Position numbers and translations under genes: made by a program
Part shown: in pieces, positions 40,051 through 49,006 of the stretch
Position numbering within the stretch: the first letter of the stretch is position 1
Layout: each line of letters starts with the position of its first letter
Assembly: GCF_963677845.1 (NCBI RefSeq)
Contig: NZ_OY782498.1
Span: 1,991,518 to 2,055,517, forward strand
DNA length: 64,000 nucleotides
DNA from: an uncultured Pseudodesulfovibrio sp.
Lineage (GTDB): Bacteria; Desulfobacterota; Desulfovibrionia; Desulfovibrionales; Desulfovibrionaceae
Direction of reading: 5' to 3'
Notes under the pieces: generated by a model
The model's database searches: none
What the model was told of the DNA's origin: nothing
What the model saw: only the letters and a program-made list of their open reading frames with translations

Positions 40051-40416
40051 TTATGGCTCGATGCCGTGTTTTTTACAATGCTCTGCATACCAGAGACAAA
40101 AATCATAAATAGGACGAACTTTTTCAAAGTTCATGACCATCATGACATTAAATTCATTGACCTGATCAATGTACTCCTGATTGCTGTGCTTCCCTGATTC
40201 ACGAATAAAAATCTGGGAAAGTTGAGCCGAAGTATATCCGGTCTTATCCTGACGGATATCAATGGGATCAAATGGAGCTGCAAACGGGTCCCAATTCTCA
40301 TAGCCCATGCGATCAACGAATTTGCGACGCCTTTTCGACATCTTTTCGTACATGAACTTCTTGCGAGCCTCGATATCCTGATCGGACATCTCCTCGTAGT
40401 TGACTGTCTTGGTCAT
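40051..40416 (-). CDS. Conserved hypothetical protein of the YkgJ cassette
   Basis: 121 residues with no recognised domain. A basic helix (ARKKFMYEKMSKRRRKF, ~17-33) leads to GYENWDPFAAPFDPIDIR (~38-55), and two near-terminal Cys (FCLWYAEHCKK) are present. Its ATG overlaps the YkgJ stop (TAATG), so translation is coupled. The dense charge and lack of a membrane segment suggest a small soluble adaptor. No function is assigned. Confidence 0.7.
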   Translation of the reverse strand: MTKTVNYEEMSDQDIEARKKFMYEKMSKRRRKFVDRMGYENWDPFAAPFDPIDIRQDKTGYTSAQLSQIFIRESGKHSNQEYIDQVNEFNVMMVMNFEKVRPIYDFCLWYAEHCKKHGIEP

Positions 40417-41249
40417 TATTTTTTCCCACCGCCGAGAACAATGGACTCGCCACAGGTCTCACACGCAGATTTGGACTGAGTGCATGTTGAACATGCTTCA
40501 GATTTAGACGCATCGGGGGCAACAACTTCTTCTGGAGCAGCCTTGGGTGCCTTCTGTTCCAGTTCATCGACCCGCTCTTTGGGGATGGTCAGATTCACAC
40601 GTTCACCCACACCCAAATAGTGTTCATCGTACTCTGTCACCAAAGCCATGGACAACGGCAACAGCATTTCGCTCAATTCCTTGAACCGGCTCCCTATGCC
40701 TTCCTGCAAGTCCTTGCCAATAGCGAGCAATTTATCGAGGACGATATCCATATTGACTGTCGGGTATTTTTCGCCCCCCTTGAAACCGGTCTTGTTACAG
40801 GTATGGGCCACACCTCCAATGGAAGTGGGCACACCATACAACCGACAGGTTATGGGACGGTTCTCGTAGATGGAACACAAATCGTTGTCATCCAGCATGG
40901 GGCAACGCACACGGGCCTTGGCAACTTCCAACAAAATATCATTGGTGGGCTGCCCAGCCTGGCTTGCCTTATAGACTTTACGCTTGAGCTTATGAATCTG
41001 GCGGTCGGCCTGGTCGGCACGGGTCATGATGACAGACCGTTCCAAGCCGGAAAATTTTTCATTGAACTTGGCATTGATGTACATGGCTTCAACCAAAGTG
41101 ACATCAAACAGGGCGTAACAACAGTCACTACACCCCTTACCACATTTAACCAGATCACCCATTTCATTTTCAAACTTCTTGAAAACGGCATCGACCTCGG
41201 CCACAACGGCTTCGTACTTTTCAAAATACTCGGTAAAATCAAGCGCCAT
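40416..41249 (-). CDS. YkgJ-type cysteine-cluster protein
   Basis: 277 residues. The N-terminal part holds CGKGCSDCCYALFDV (~40-54) and later CPMLDDNDLCSIYENRPITC, the metal-binding pattern of the YkgJ (CxxxCxxCC) family, thought to bind a metal or Fe-S centre. A second cysteine set CSTCTQSKSACETC sits at the C-terminus and may be a separate zinc site. The ATG at 41249 has GAGGAGC upstream. It leads the operon with the 121-residue and TPR genes. Confidence 0.82.
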   Translation of the reverse strand: MALDFTEYFEKYEAVVAEVDAVFKKFENEMGDLVKCGKGCSDCCYALFDVTLVEAMYINAKFNEKFSGLERSVIMTRADQADRQIHKLKRKVYKASQAGQPTNDILLEVAKARVRCPMLDDNDLCSIYENRPITCRLYGVPTSIGGVAHTCNKTGFKGGEKYPTVNMDIVLDKLLAIGKDLQEGIGSRFKELSEMLLPLSMALVTEYDEHYLGVGERVNLTIPKERVDELEQKAPKAAPEEVVAPDASKSEACSTCTQSKSACETCGESIVLGGGKK

Positions 41250-41429
41250 TACTAAATGCTCCTCGTCAAATCTGCACAAATCGTTACAGGACCGTGGTGG
41301 TGTTGTGTCCAGTTAATTAAGTCGTGAATTGAAGCCGTCAACCGTACCGAGGGAAGAAAAATGGAACGGTGAGCCCCGAAGATAAAAAAAGACGCCCGGA
41401 GGCGGTAGGACGGCATGGTTTGCCAATGT

Positions 41430-41472
41430 TAAAAAAATGGAAGGGAGTAGCAGCATAAACTGCCACTCCCTA
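41430..41472 (-). terminator. Intrinsic terminator after ferredoxin gene
   Basis: A 12-bp stem with loop TTTATG (41441-41472) is followed on the minus strand by TCCATTTTTTT. Confidence 0.88.
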
Positions 41473-41495
41473 AACCATATTCAGAACAATAAAGA

Positions 41496-41684
41496 CTAGT
41501 TCTCTTCGATAGTGATAGCGTCGGATTCGCAAACCTCAACGCAGGACTCACAACCGAGACATTCGTCTTCGTTAACTGCAACGGCTTTGCCGTCCTGAAG
41601 TTCGTAAACTTCAACGGGGCAAACGTCTACGCATTCGCCGTCGCCGGTGCACTTGTCAGTGTCGATAGTAATAGTGTAGCCCAT
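41496..41684 (-). CDS. 7Fe/8Fe-type bicluster ferredoxin
   Basis: 62 residues from ATG 41684 (GGAGG at good spacing). Cluster I is C-x2-D-x2-C-x3-C-P (C12, D15, C18, C22 with Met counted); cluster II is CLGCESCVEVC. An Asp in place of the second cysteine is the known trait of Desulfovibrio africanus ferredoxin III, where cluster I interconverts between 3Fe-4S and 4Fe-4S forms. The protein is acidic and shuttles electrons in the cytoplasm. It stands alone and ends at a clear terminator. Confidence 0.93.
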   Translation of the reverse strand: MGYTITIDTDKCTGDGECVDVCPVEVYELQDGKAVAVNEDECLGCESCVEVCESDAITIEEN

Positions 41685-41966
41685 TTTTTCCTCCAGAAAA
41701 TAATTTGGGACGCCCGCATTGCGGGCCTGTTCTTGTGTGTCGGCAGCCATACAAGACGGATATCGGCACACTCATTCGTATTTAATCCGGTCAAAAAAGC
41801 CGGACACGAATTGCTGATATAACCAAGGCCGTCCTGTGTCAAGACATGAAACAGCTTTTCAAAGTATGGGACAAATCCTCGGGGCAGTTCAATTAGGTTG
41901 TTATACACATCATACTTGTTTATCCTCCGAGTCCGAAAACGCATCTTTAAACTCATAAGGATATAT
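41685..41966. promoter_or_regulatory. Divergent promoter region, ferredoxin and aminopeptidase
   Basis: 282 bp between two divergent genes, with no open frame of note. Both transcripts must start here; I could not settle on promoter elements. Confidence 0.4.
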
Positions 41967-43169
41967 ATGTTTACCCAAAAAGAACTCAGAAAATATGCTG
42001 AAACTCTGTGGTGGGGGCTCTCCACCGCTCGCACCAAACCTTACCAGCCCGGCGATTTCGTCCTGCTCCGCTTCGACAAGGATGCACTGCCTCTTGCTGA
42101 AACCATGTTCGAACTGCTCATGGAAAAAGGTATCAATCCAGTACCACGTCAAAATATGACCTCCAATATGGAATTATCTTTCTATGGCAAAGGCACCGAA
42201 GCCCAGCTCACAGATATTCCAGCTGGCGACAAAGAATTTGTCGGCAACCTCAACGGTTTGATTTCACTCATCGCCCCGTCTTCTCTGACCCACCTTCAAA
42301 ATGTGGACCCCAAAAGAATTGGGCAGGCCGCCGTAGCCCGCAAGTTCATGCGCGACATCATGGAAAAACGCGAACAAACCGGAGATTTCGGCTGGACACT
42401 CTGCATCTATCCGACCAAGGCCCTTGCTGAGGCTGCAGGATTGTCCATGGATGAATTCAAGGCCCAGGTTGTTAAAGCCTGCTTCCTCGACGCAGAAAAC
42501 CCGCCAGCCAAATGGGCTGAAATTTTCGAGCAAGCTGAAAAAGTCAAAGGATGGCTCAACAATCTCGACATTGAACACATCAACGTCAAAACCGACAACA
42601 CAGATCTCATCGTAGTTCCGGGCAAGGATCGACGTTGGCTTGGAGTATCCGGTCATAACATTCCTTCCTTTGAAATTTTCCTTTCTCCTGACTGGCGCGG
42701 CACTGAAGGTGTCTACTATGCAGACCAACCTTCATTCCGATCCGGCAACTTCGTGGAAGGCGTCAAATTAACTTTTAAAAAAGGTATTGCCGTCAAAACC
42801 GAAGCCAAAACCGGCGGCGAATTCGTTGCCAAGCAATTGACGTTGGACGAAGGCGCCAACCGACTCGGCGAATTCTCCCTGACAGACCGCAGATTCTCCA
42901 AAATCAGCGCATTCATGGCGAACACGTTATTCGACGAAAACTTTGGTGGCGATCAGGGCAACTGCCACGTCGCGGTTGGCGCATCCTACGCCGACACCTA
43001 TGCAGGGGATCAGTCCACGTTGGATGATGCCAAGAAAAAAGAACTTGGATTCAATGATTCCGCCCTGCATTGGGATTTGGTCAACACAGAACAAAAGACC
43101 GTCACAGCCACCCTCAAGGGCGGCGAAGAACTGGTCATCTACAAAGACGGACAGTTCCAACACGACTAG
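41967..43169 (+). CDS. Aminopeptidase, M29 (thermophilic) family
   Basis: 400 residues. The ligand pattern of M29 enzymes is visible: E in SFEIFLSPDW, E in LGEFSLTD, H in NCHVAVGASY, then HWDLVNT near the end. These proteins (AmpS/PepS/AmpT group) remove N-terminal residues with two metal ions. The ATG at 41967 has AAGG upstream; an earlier in-frame ATG at 41898 would add an odd 23-residue tail and is rejected. Single gene, followed by a terminator. Confidence 0.9.
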   Translation: MFTQKELRKYAETLWWGLSTARTKPYQPGDFVLLRFDKDALPLAETMFELLMEKGINPVPRQNMTSNMELSFYGKGTEAQLTDIPAGDKEFVGNLNGLISLIAPSSLTHLQNVDPKRIGQAAVARKFMRDIMEKREQTGDFGWTLCIYPTKALAEAAGLSMDEFKAQVVKACFLDAENPPAKWAEIFEQAEKVKGWLNNLDIEHINVKTDNTDLIVVPGKDRRWLGVSGHNIPSFEIFLSPDWRGTEGVYYADQPSFRSGNFVEGVKLTFKKGIAVKTEAKTGGEFVAKQLTLDEGANRLGEFSLTDRRFSKISAFMANTLFDENFGGDQGNCHVAVGASYADTYAGDQSTLDDAKKKELGFNDSALHWDLVNTEQKTVTATLKGGEELVIYKDGQFQHD

Positions 43170-43198
43170 AAAATGGAGGAGCCTCCGGTGGCTGGGTG

Positions 43199-43243
43199 AA
43201 GGGAGGGGAAAAACCTTAAAGAGGGCTCTTCCCCTCCCTTTTC
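43199..43243 (+). terminator. Intrinsic terminator
   Basis: Stem GGGAGGGGAA with TTCCCCTCCC around a 17-nt loop, followed by TTTT, 30 bp after the aminopeptidase gene. Confidence 0.82.
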
Positions 43244-43351
43244 CCAACTTTTTATTGCCGCTTTGCGGATTTTCTTTGCTATGTTTGGCGGATTTTTGTT
43301 GTCGGAATGTTTGAGGGAAGTGTTCCGGATTGATGTAAGGAGTTAGCAAGA

Positions 43352-45307
43352 ATGACGAAACGAAATATTTATTTGGAAACCATCGCGCCCGAAGAAGCTA
43401 TCAAGGTTGCAAAAGGCACACTGGATCGCAAAGCACTCATGAGAACCGAGGCGATCCCCACACATGAAGCTGCCGGACGGGTAACTGCCGGGCCTATCTT
43501 TGCCAAATGTTCCTCCCCGACTTTTCACGCGGCGGCCATGGACGGCATTGCCATTCAGGCCGAATCCACATTCGCTGCTCGTGAAGATGAACCTGTGGTC
43601 CTGAACCACCCGGACCAATTCGAATTCGTGAACACCGGCAACCCGATGCCTGACGGGACCAATGCGGTCGTGATGATCGAAAATGTTGTACAAAAGGATG
43701 AAGTGACGGTTCTTGTCGATACCCCAGCCTTTCCATGGCAACATGTACGACGCATCGGTGAAGACATCGTTGCTACCGAACTACTCATCCCACAGAATCG
43801 AGAACTCACGCCTTCAGACATCGGTGCTCTGCTTTCAGCTGGCATTTATGAAATTGAGGTCAGGGAAAAAGTCAAAGCCGTATTCCTGCCCACAGGCGAT
43901 GAAGTGCTTAACTTTCTGGACAAACCCGAACCACAGGCCGGACAGGTTATCGAATCAAATTCTCAGGTATTCAAGGCGTATGCGGACTCATGGGGCATTG
44001 ACGCATCATGGTCGTCCCCTGTCCCGGATAACGAAGACACACTCCGCACCGCAGTAATGGATGGACTCGAAAGCGGTTGTCACGTTGTCATCGTCGGAGC
44101 AGGCTCAAGTGCTGGTAGCAAAGATTATTCAAAACGGGTCTTCGAATCCATAGGCTCGGTCTTGGTCCACGGTATTTCCGTTATGCCCGGGAAACCCACC
44201 TTGCTCGCCGTGACAGATGAACGAAGTGGATATCCGGGACGATTACTTGTCGGCGCACCGGGATACCCGGTCTCCGCCATTGTCTGCCATGAAAAAATTC
44301 TCGGCCCCATCATCCACTGGCTTATGGGCAAAGCGCTTCCTGATCGACATATGACAGATATCACTCTGGCGCGTAAAACACCGTCGAAACCCGGCATGCG
44401 CGAAGCCATCCGACTGGCTGCTGGCCGTATCGGTGACAAGATCGTAGCCGCACCGCTTGCTCGTGGAGCAGGCATGATCACCACCATGACCAAAGCGCAG
44501 GCCGTGGCCTATATCCCCGAAGATGTGGAAGGTGTGGAACAAGGTGACTCCCTCAATGCGGAGCTTCTGGTCCCAAGAGATGACCTCAATCGAGTGCTAG
44601 TACACGTGGGTAGTCACGACAATACGATCGACCTGCTCGCCAATGAACTCATGGGATTATCGACTCCCATGCGTCTGGTTTCCAGCCATGCTGGTTCCAT
44701 GGGGGGCCTGACCGCACTCAAGGCAGGTTCAGCCCTGTTTGCCGGTGCGCATCTGTTCGATCCGGAAACGAGAGATTTCAACTTTCCATTCATTGATCGC
44801 TACCTGCCTGATCTTGACGTGACCGTGGTCAACCTCGCCATTCGGCATCAAGGTCTCATCGTCGGCAAAGGCAACCCGCTCGGGATTCAAGGCGTGGCAG
44901 ACTTAACCCGCGAAGACGTGATCTTCATCAACCGTCAACGAGGGGCCGGGACCAGAATTCTTCTGGACCATCATCTCAAAGAAGCGGACATCAATCCACA
45001 TGACGTACAAGGCTATGACAACGAAGAATTCACGCACATGGCCGTGGCCGTCAACGTCCTAACAGGCGCCGCCTCCTGCGGTTTGGGCATATTTGCTGCG
45101 GCAAAGGCACTGGACCTCGACTTCGTACCTCTGGCCCATGAGCGATACGATCTGGTCATTCCTACGGCATACATCAACGATGAGCGTATACAAACGCTCA
45201 TCGCCACAATCCGCAAGGATAAAGTCAAAGCAAAGATTCAGACTCTCGGCGGATATGAAACTGATTTGACCGGCCTTGAAATGACGCCGGGCATTGGACT
45301 GGGATAA
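43352..45307 (+). CDS. MoeA molybdotransferase fused to a periplasmic-binding-like domain
   Basis: 651 residues. Residues ~1-180 and ~330-410 match MoeA N- and C-parts; the middle MoCF domain (~180-330) has the LPTGDEVLNF and GAGSSAGSKDY loops and VSVMPGKP-type text. From ~430 a LysR/PBP-like domain (Pfam PBP_like) follows, with VLVHVGSHDNTIDLLANEL and RGAGTRILLDHHLKEA. MoeA inserts molybdenum (or tungsten) into molybdopterin; the added domain probably binds molybdate or tungstate. AAGGAGTTAGCAAG ribosome site. Confidence 0.92.
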   Translation: MTKRNIYLETIAPEEAIKVAKGTLDRKALMRTEAIPTHEAAGRVTAGPIFAKCSSPTFHAAAMDGIAIQAESTFAAREDEPVVLNHPDQFEFVNTGNPMPDGTNAVVMIENVVQKDEVTVLVDTPAFPWQHVRRIGEDIVATELLIPQNRELTPSDIGALLSAGIYEIEVREKVKAVFLPTGDEVLNFLDKPEPQAGQVIESNSQVFKAYADSWGIDASWSSPVPDNEDTLRTAVMDGLESGCHVVIVGAGSSAGSKDYSKRVFESIGSVLVHGISVMPGKPTLLAVTDERSGYPGRLLVGAPGYPVSAIVCHEKILGPIIHWLMGKALPDRHMTDITLARKTPSKPGMREAIRLAAGRIGDKIVAAPLARGAGMITTMTKAQAVAYIPEDVEGVEQGDSLNAELLVPRDDLNRVLVHVGSHDNTIDLLANELMGLSTPMRLVSSHAGSMGGLTALKAGSALFAGAHLFDPETRDFNFPFIDRYLPDLDVTVVNLAIRHQGLIVGKGNPLGIQGVADLTREDVIFINRQRGAGTRILLDHHLKEADINPHDVQGYDNEEFTHMAVAVNVLTGAASCGLGIFAAAKALDLDFVPLAHERYDLVIPTAYINDERIQTLIATIRKDKVKAKIQTLGGYETDLTGLEMTPGIGLG

Positions 45308-45308
45308 T

Positions 45309-45539
45309 CTAGAGCAATGTCGACGGGGAGCCGTCGTTCTTGAGGCGGACGTCAACCGCCTTGGGGCCGGTTTCCTCGTCGATCAAACTAAAGGTCACCT
45401 GTTCGCCGGGTTCCAAAGTCTGAAACCCATCTCGAACTATTTCGGTATAGTGAACAAAAACATCATGTCCGTCTTCATCGACAATGAATCCAAACCCTTT
45501 TTGTTCGTTAAACCAAGTAACTTCGCCTTCACACCGCAC
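45309..45539 (-). CDS. Cold-shock-domain protein
   Basis: 76 residues. RNP1-like GFGFIVDEDG and RNP2-like DVFVHYTEI are present, in the order expected for a CspA-type OB fold that binds single-stranded nucleic acid. The tail is slightly longer than in CspA. It converges with the MoeA gene; only one base separates the stops. Confidence 0.9.
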   Translation of the reverse strand: MRCEGEVTWFNEQKGFGFIVDEDGHDVFVHYTEIVRDGFQTLEPGEQVTFSLIDEETGPKAVDVRLKNDGSPSTLL

Positions 45540-45631
45540 GGTAGCCTCCCATAAGTTTATGAAAAAACATTACTCGTTGATCAGCATATTTGCAATGTGA
45601 ATGGCGTATTGTCCCGGAAGTTTCGAAACAA

Positions 45632-45853
45632 TTAGGAAGATGTTTCCTTGTTCTCTTCAGCAGGACCATCAACAACAGCTTGAGGATTCTCTTCGACGGC
45701 TTCATCAACGACTTCGCTGTTTTCCACGCCATCTTCTGTCATATCAAATGATTCTTGCGCCTTTGCCAACTTGCGCTGTTTCTTCTCTTCTTTCTTCTTT
45801 TTCTTAGCCAATTCCTTTTGACGCTTTGCGAACTTGTAATTGGGTTTTGCCAA
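45632..45853 (-). CDS. Small charged protein, function unknown
   Basis: 73 residues: a lysine-rich N-terminal helix (KRQKELAKKKKKEEKKQRK) followed by an acidic tail. It lies between the RRM gene and the cold-shock gene on the same strand, with AAGGAGA upstream. The pattern suggests an RNA- or ribosome-associated factor, but that is only a guess from composition. Confidence 0.65.
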   Translation of the reverse strand: MAKPNYKFAKRQKELAKKKKKEEKKQRKLAKAQESFDMTEDGVENSEVVDEAVEENPQAVVDGPAEENKETSS

Positions 45854-45893
45854 GGCGATCTCCTTGTAAAAATGTGTCCGATCCCAAAAGAAT

Positions 45894-45935
45894 CAGAAAA
45901 AAGAACCCGTCCCTCCCGAAAGAGAGACGGGCTTT
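45894..45935 (-). terminator. Intrinsic terminator after the RRM gene
   Basis: On the minus strand GCCCGTC pairs with GACGGGT, with a purine-rich inner part, followed by TTCTTTTTT. Confidence 0.82.
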
Positions 45936-45965
45936 CATAGCCAGCTTACGCTTGATAGTCAGAAA

Positions 45966-46232
45966 CTACCAGCGGGGACGCTCAACGCGGGGCTTGGCTT
46001 CGTTGACCTTGATGTTACGGCCGCCGAAGTCCTTGCCGTCCAGAGCTTCAATAGCTTCCAGAGCGCCGGAATCGTCATCCATTTCGACAAAACCAAAGCC
46101 GCGGGGGCGACCGGTTTCACGGTCTTCGATCAGTTTGACGGAAGAGACCTGGCCGTAAGCTTCAAAAGCTGCACGGACTTCGTCTTCGGTTGCGGACCAG
46201 GGCAGATTGCCGACGTAGATGTTCTTGGACAT
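45966..46232 (-). CDS. RRM-domain RNA-binding protein
   Basis: 88 residues forming one RNA recognition motif: RNP2 IYVGNLPW (~4-11) and RNP1 RGFGFVEM (~43-50). The tail (KPRVERPRW) is short and arginine-rich. Such single-RRM proteins bind RNA, and bacterial ones are often cold-induced. The ATG at 46232 has AGGAG upstream. A hairpin lies in the 5' flank at 46285-46316. Confidence 0.92.
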   Translation of the reverse strand: MSKNIYVGNLPWSATEDEVRAAFEAYGQVSSVKLIEDRETGRPRGFGFVEMDDDSGALEAIEALDGKDFGGRNIKVNEAKPRVERPRW

Positions 46233-46284
46233 AATAAACTCCTGAAAAGTGATATGATGCATTTGCACCGATAAATAAAGAAAG

Positions 46285-46316
46285 AAGCAGTGTACACGAT
46301 GCGCACACTGCTTCTC
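46285..46316 (-). terminator. Hairpin upstream of the RRM gene
   Basis: A 10-bp inverted repeat (GAAGCAGTGT with ACACTGCTTC) followed on the minus strand by TTTCTTTATTT. It may terminate the ABC transcript or form part of the RRM 5' leader. Confidence 0.55.
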
Positions 46317-46397
46317 GATATACCTGTTCTATTTCCAACCAGCACCGGCCAACATTTAGACCACGCCCCCATGGGCTTCACTGGTACATTCATGAGG

Positions 46398-46426
46398 ACA
46401 GTTTGTTAAAATTAAGATTATGTCAA
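46398..46426 (-). promoter_or_regulatory. Candidate sigma-70 promoter before the RRM gene
   Basis: Perfect -35 TTGACA (46426-46421) with a poor -10 (AACTGT) 17 bp downstream. Position upstream of the RRM gene fits; the -10 is weak, so the call is tentative. Confidence 0.35.
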
Positions 46427-46475
46427 GGCTTTTTTTATTTTTTTTCATTTCAAACAATAAAAAGCATTTGTCCAA

Positions 46476-47960
46476 TTATCTCATGACATACTCATCAAGC
46501 CGCCCACAGTACCGTAGCCGTCCTTGTTCCAACACCAAAATCTTATTCAGAGCAGATACCCTGTCGTCATCATGATGTGAGACAAAAACAAGAGGGACTC
46601 CTGACTCAGCGAGTCGTTGAATCATTTCCATAATAAACACGCGCGACCCACTATCCAGCCCGGACAAAGGTTCATCCAACAAAAGCAACTTCGGTCCCGG
46701 CGCCATCGCACGCGCCAAAAAAACCCTTCGCTGCTGTCCGTAGGACATATGACGCAATCGTCGAGATTCCAACCCTGCCAATCCAACCATTTCGAGCCAC
46801 TGTGCCGCCCCGAGCTTTTCTTCGCTCGTAGGCTCATCCAGCATGCCCACGCTTCCACGATAACCGGACATGACAGTCTCTTCCGCCGTCACTTCCCATC
46901 CCAACTCACGCGCATAGCTCGTTTGAAGGTCTGGCGAAACAACTCCGATTAAAGGACGAGCTTCATCCATGGTTATACCGCCCAATCGCCTAATTACCCC
47001 CACGCCCTCTTCGTCGTCTGCATACGGCGCAATTTCACTCATAATAAGTTTAAGCAATGTGGATTTTCCGGCACCATTCGCGCCAACCACCATCCAATTT
47101 TCACCGGGCAAGACTTCCCAGTCGATTGAATGCAGGATGCGCTTCCCGTCCTGAACTACGGAGACATGTTCCATACGCAAAAGGTATTCCATGCTTGGAT
47201 CGGAAACCGCAACAGGCAGATCGCAGGCCAAAAGATCCGGCGCATTGGTCTGCAATGCCAACAAAGTCTCGTCCCTATTCCCTTCCGACACGATCAGGCC
47301 TTGATCAAGAACCACAGCGTGCGTAATACATTCCGGCAGATCTCCTGCCCGATGTGCGGCGCACACCAAGGTGGTCCACTCCCCGGCTCTATTGAGCAGT
47401 TGAAGTACTTCATCACGAGATTGTGCATCCAAGCCGTCCAAGCATTCGTCCAAAAGCAAGACCCCGGGCTTCGAGACCAACCCTCTGGCCACAAGCAGTT
47501 TACGCAATTGCCCTGTGGAAAGTGTTCCTAACGAACTTTCCGCCAAATCATGAATATTCAAAAGATCAATAATTTCATCTGCCGAAACTTCCTGTTCGGA
47601 AGTTGGCGTATCATAAAGGATAGGCGTATCGAAGAACCCGGCCAATATTATATTGCGGCCTGTAACATGCGATGTGTGCAGGCTATAAAAATCCTGCATA
47701 TCTGCCGAGACCATACCGATTCGCTGACGCAAACCAATCACGGAATGTTGTTCTCCATTCCCGAAGTCATAAACTCGTTCGCCACCTGAATCCGGCATCA
47801 ATTCACCACGCACAAGACGAAGAAACGTGGTTTTTCCCGCTCCGTTGGAACCAGTCACAGCCACATGACGGCCACGCTCAAGGCGCCACGACAACGGACC
47901 AAGCAGGGCTTTGCCTCCACGGGTCACAGTCACATTGGTCAATGAAATTAAAGTATGCAT
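46476..47960 (-). CDS. Double ABC-type ATPase (ModF-like)
   Basis: 494 residues from ATG 47960; an ATG at 47969 is also possible. Two ABC modules in one chain: Walker A GSNGAGKTTF and GANGAGKSTL, signatures STGQLRKLLVARGL and SYGQQRRVFLARAM, Walker B VLLLDECLDGLD and LLLLDEPLSGLD. No membrane domain. This is the ModF/PhrA arrangement, seen with molybdate transport in E. coli; the role here is unknown. Divergent from the DUF362 gene. Confidence 0.87.
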   Translation of the reverse strand: MHTLISLTNVTVTRGGKALLGPLSWRLERGRHVAVTGSNGAGKTTFLRLVRGELMPDSGGERVYDFGNGEQHSVIGLRQRIGMVSADMQDFYSLHTSHVTGRNIILAGFFDTPILYDTPTSEQEVSADEIIDLLNIHDLAESSLGTLSTGQLRKLLVARGLVSKPGVLLLDECLDGLDAQSRDEVLQLLNRAGEWTTLVCAAHRAGDLPECITHAVVLDQGLIVSEGNRDETLLALQTNAPDLLACDLPVAVSDPSMEYLLRMEHVSVVQDGKRILHSIDWEVLPGENWMVVGANGAGKSTLLKLIMSEIAPYADDEEGVGVIRRLGGITMDEARPLIGVVSPDLQTSYARELGWEVTAEETVMSGYRGSVGMLDEPTSEEKLGAAQWLEMVGLAGLESRRLRHMSYGQQRRVFLARAMAPGPKLLLLDEPLSGLDSGSRVFIMEMIQRLAESGVPLVFVSHHDDDRVSALNKILVLEQGRLRYCGRLDEYVMR

Positions 47961-48030
47961 CGGCGACATTCTTCCTTTTCTTTCGATCAGAAGCAACCGC
48001 TTTATCTTGTATACGGCCTCACTCCCGCCT

Positions 48031-48966
48031 ATGCTGATCGCCATGCGTCCAACAGTTGCCATCGACCACGTCCATAATTATGACCCTACCCTGCTATCAT
48101 CAGCCGTGGACAAAGTCTTGACGTCATCAGGGCTAATCATCTCTTCCGGCCAGCGGGTGTTGGTCAAACCCAATCTGGTCAATGGCAAAAACGCTCGGCA
48201 ATGCACCACCCACCCTACAATGGTCAAAGCAGCCTGTGCATGGCTGCTCAATCACGGAGCCCTTGTAACCGTGGCAGACTCCCCGGCACTCGGCCCTGCC
48301 GCATATGTAGCTCACAACTCAGGATTGGCGCAGGCAGTCGGTCAACTCGGCCTCAAGGTCACAAGCTTGAAAAAGGCCGTTCCTCTTGCATTGTCACATG
48401 GCGGCACCATCGGTTTATCGCAGGATGCGCTTGACGCGGACCTCATTCTCAATATGCCCAAGCTCAAGGTACATTGTCAGATGGTCATGACTGGTGCGGT
48501 CAAAAACTTGTTCGGCTGCGTGGTGGGATTTCGCAAGGCCATGGCCCACAATCGGCTTGGACACAGCCGTGAGATATTCCGCGCCATGCTCATGGATGTA
48601 TATGCTGCCCTACCGCATTGCCATCATCTCATGGATGGAATCCACGCAATGCACAAAGATGGTCCTATTAACGGTGAACCGTTTCCACTCGGCCTACTGA
48701 GCGCATCTGCAAATGGCATTGCCTTGGACACAGCGGCCTATACCACATTGGGTTTGACGCCAGATCTCATTCCCCTCTGGGACGAGGCTTTAGCCCGCGA
48801 TATTCCCGGCGCAAACTTACAGGACCTCGACTTTCCAATTGCCCCGCCCACCGGATTCGACACCACCGGATTCACCATGTCGCCGGAGCGCGAACTCTCC
48901 TTCGCCCCTTCGCGAGTCATAAAAGGCAGAATCCGCAGTTTGTTGAAGTATTTCAAAAAACAGTGA
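48031..48966 (+). CDS. DUF362-family protein
   Basis: 311 residues from ATG 48031 (ATG 48043 is a second candidate; neither has a clear ribosome site). The conserved VLVKPNLVNGK near the N-terminus and ILNMPKLKVHCQMVMTGAVKN in the middle are DUF362 hallmarks. Some members carry 4Fe-4S clusters; no such motif is visible here. Function unknown. It precedes hypF by 40 bp on the same strand. Confidence 0.82.
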   Translation: MLIAMRPTVAIDHVHNYDPTLLSSAVDKVLTSSGLIISSGQRVLVKPNLVNGKNARQCTTHPTMVKAACAWLLNHGALVTVADSPALGPAAYVAHNSGLAQAVGQLGLKVTSLKKAVPLALSHGGTIGLSQDALDADLILNMPKLKVHCQMVMTGAVKNLFGCVVGFRKAMAHNRLGHSREIFRAMLMDVYAALPHCHHLMDGIHAMHKDGPINGEPFPLGLLSASANGIALDTAAYTTLGLTPDLIPLWDEALARDIPGANLQDLDFPIAPPTGFDTTGFTMSPERELSFAPSRVIKGRIRSLLKYFKKQ

Positions 48967-49006
48967 TTTTCTTGCACTTTATAGTCTGGAGTTGTATGGA
49001 CTCTTC

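Noticed and set aside
41685..41771. N-terminal extension of the ferredoxin with two Cys
   Set aside because: The ATG at 41684 has a strong GGAGG site and matches the mature ferredoxin length.
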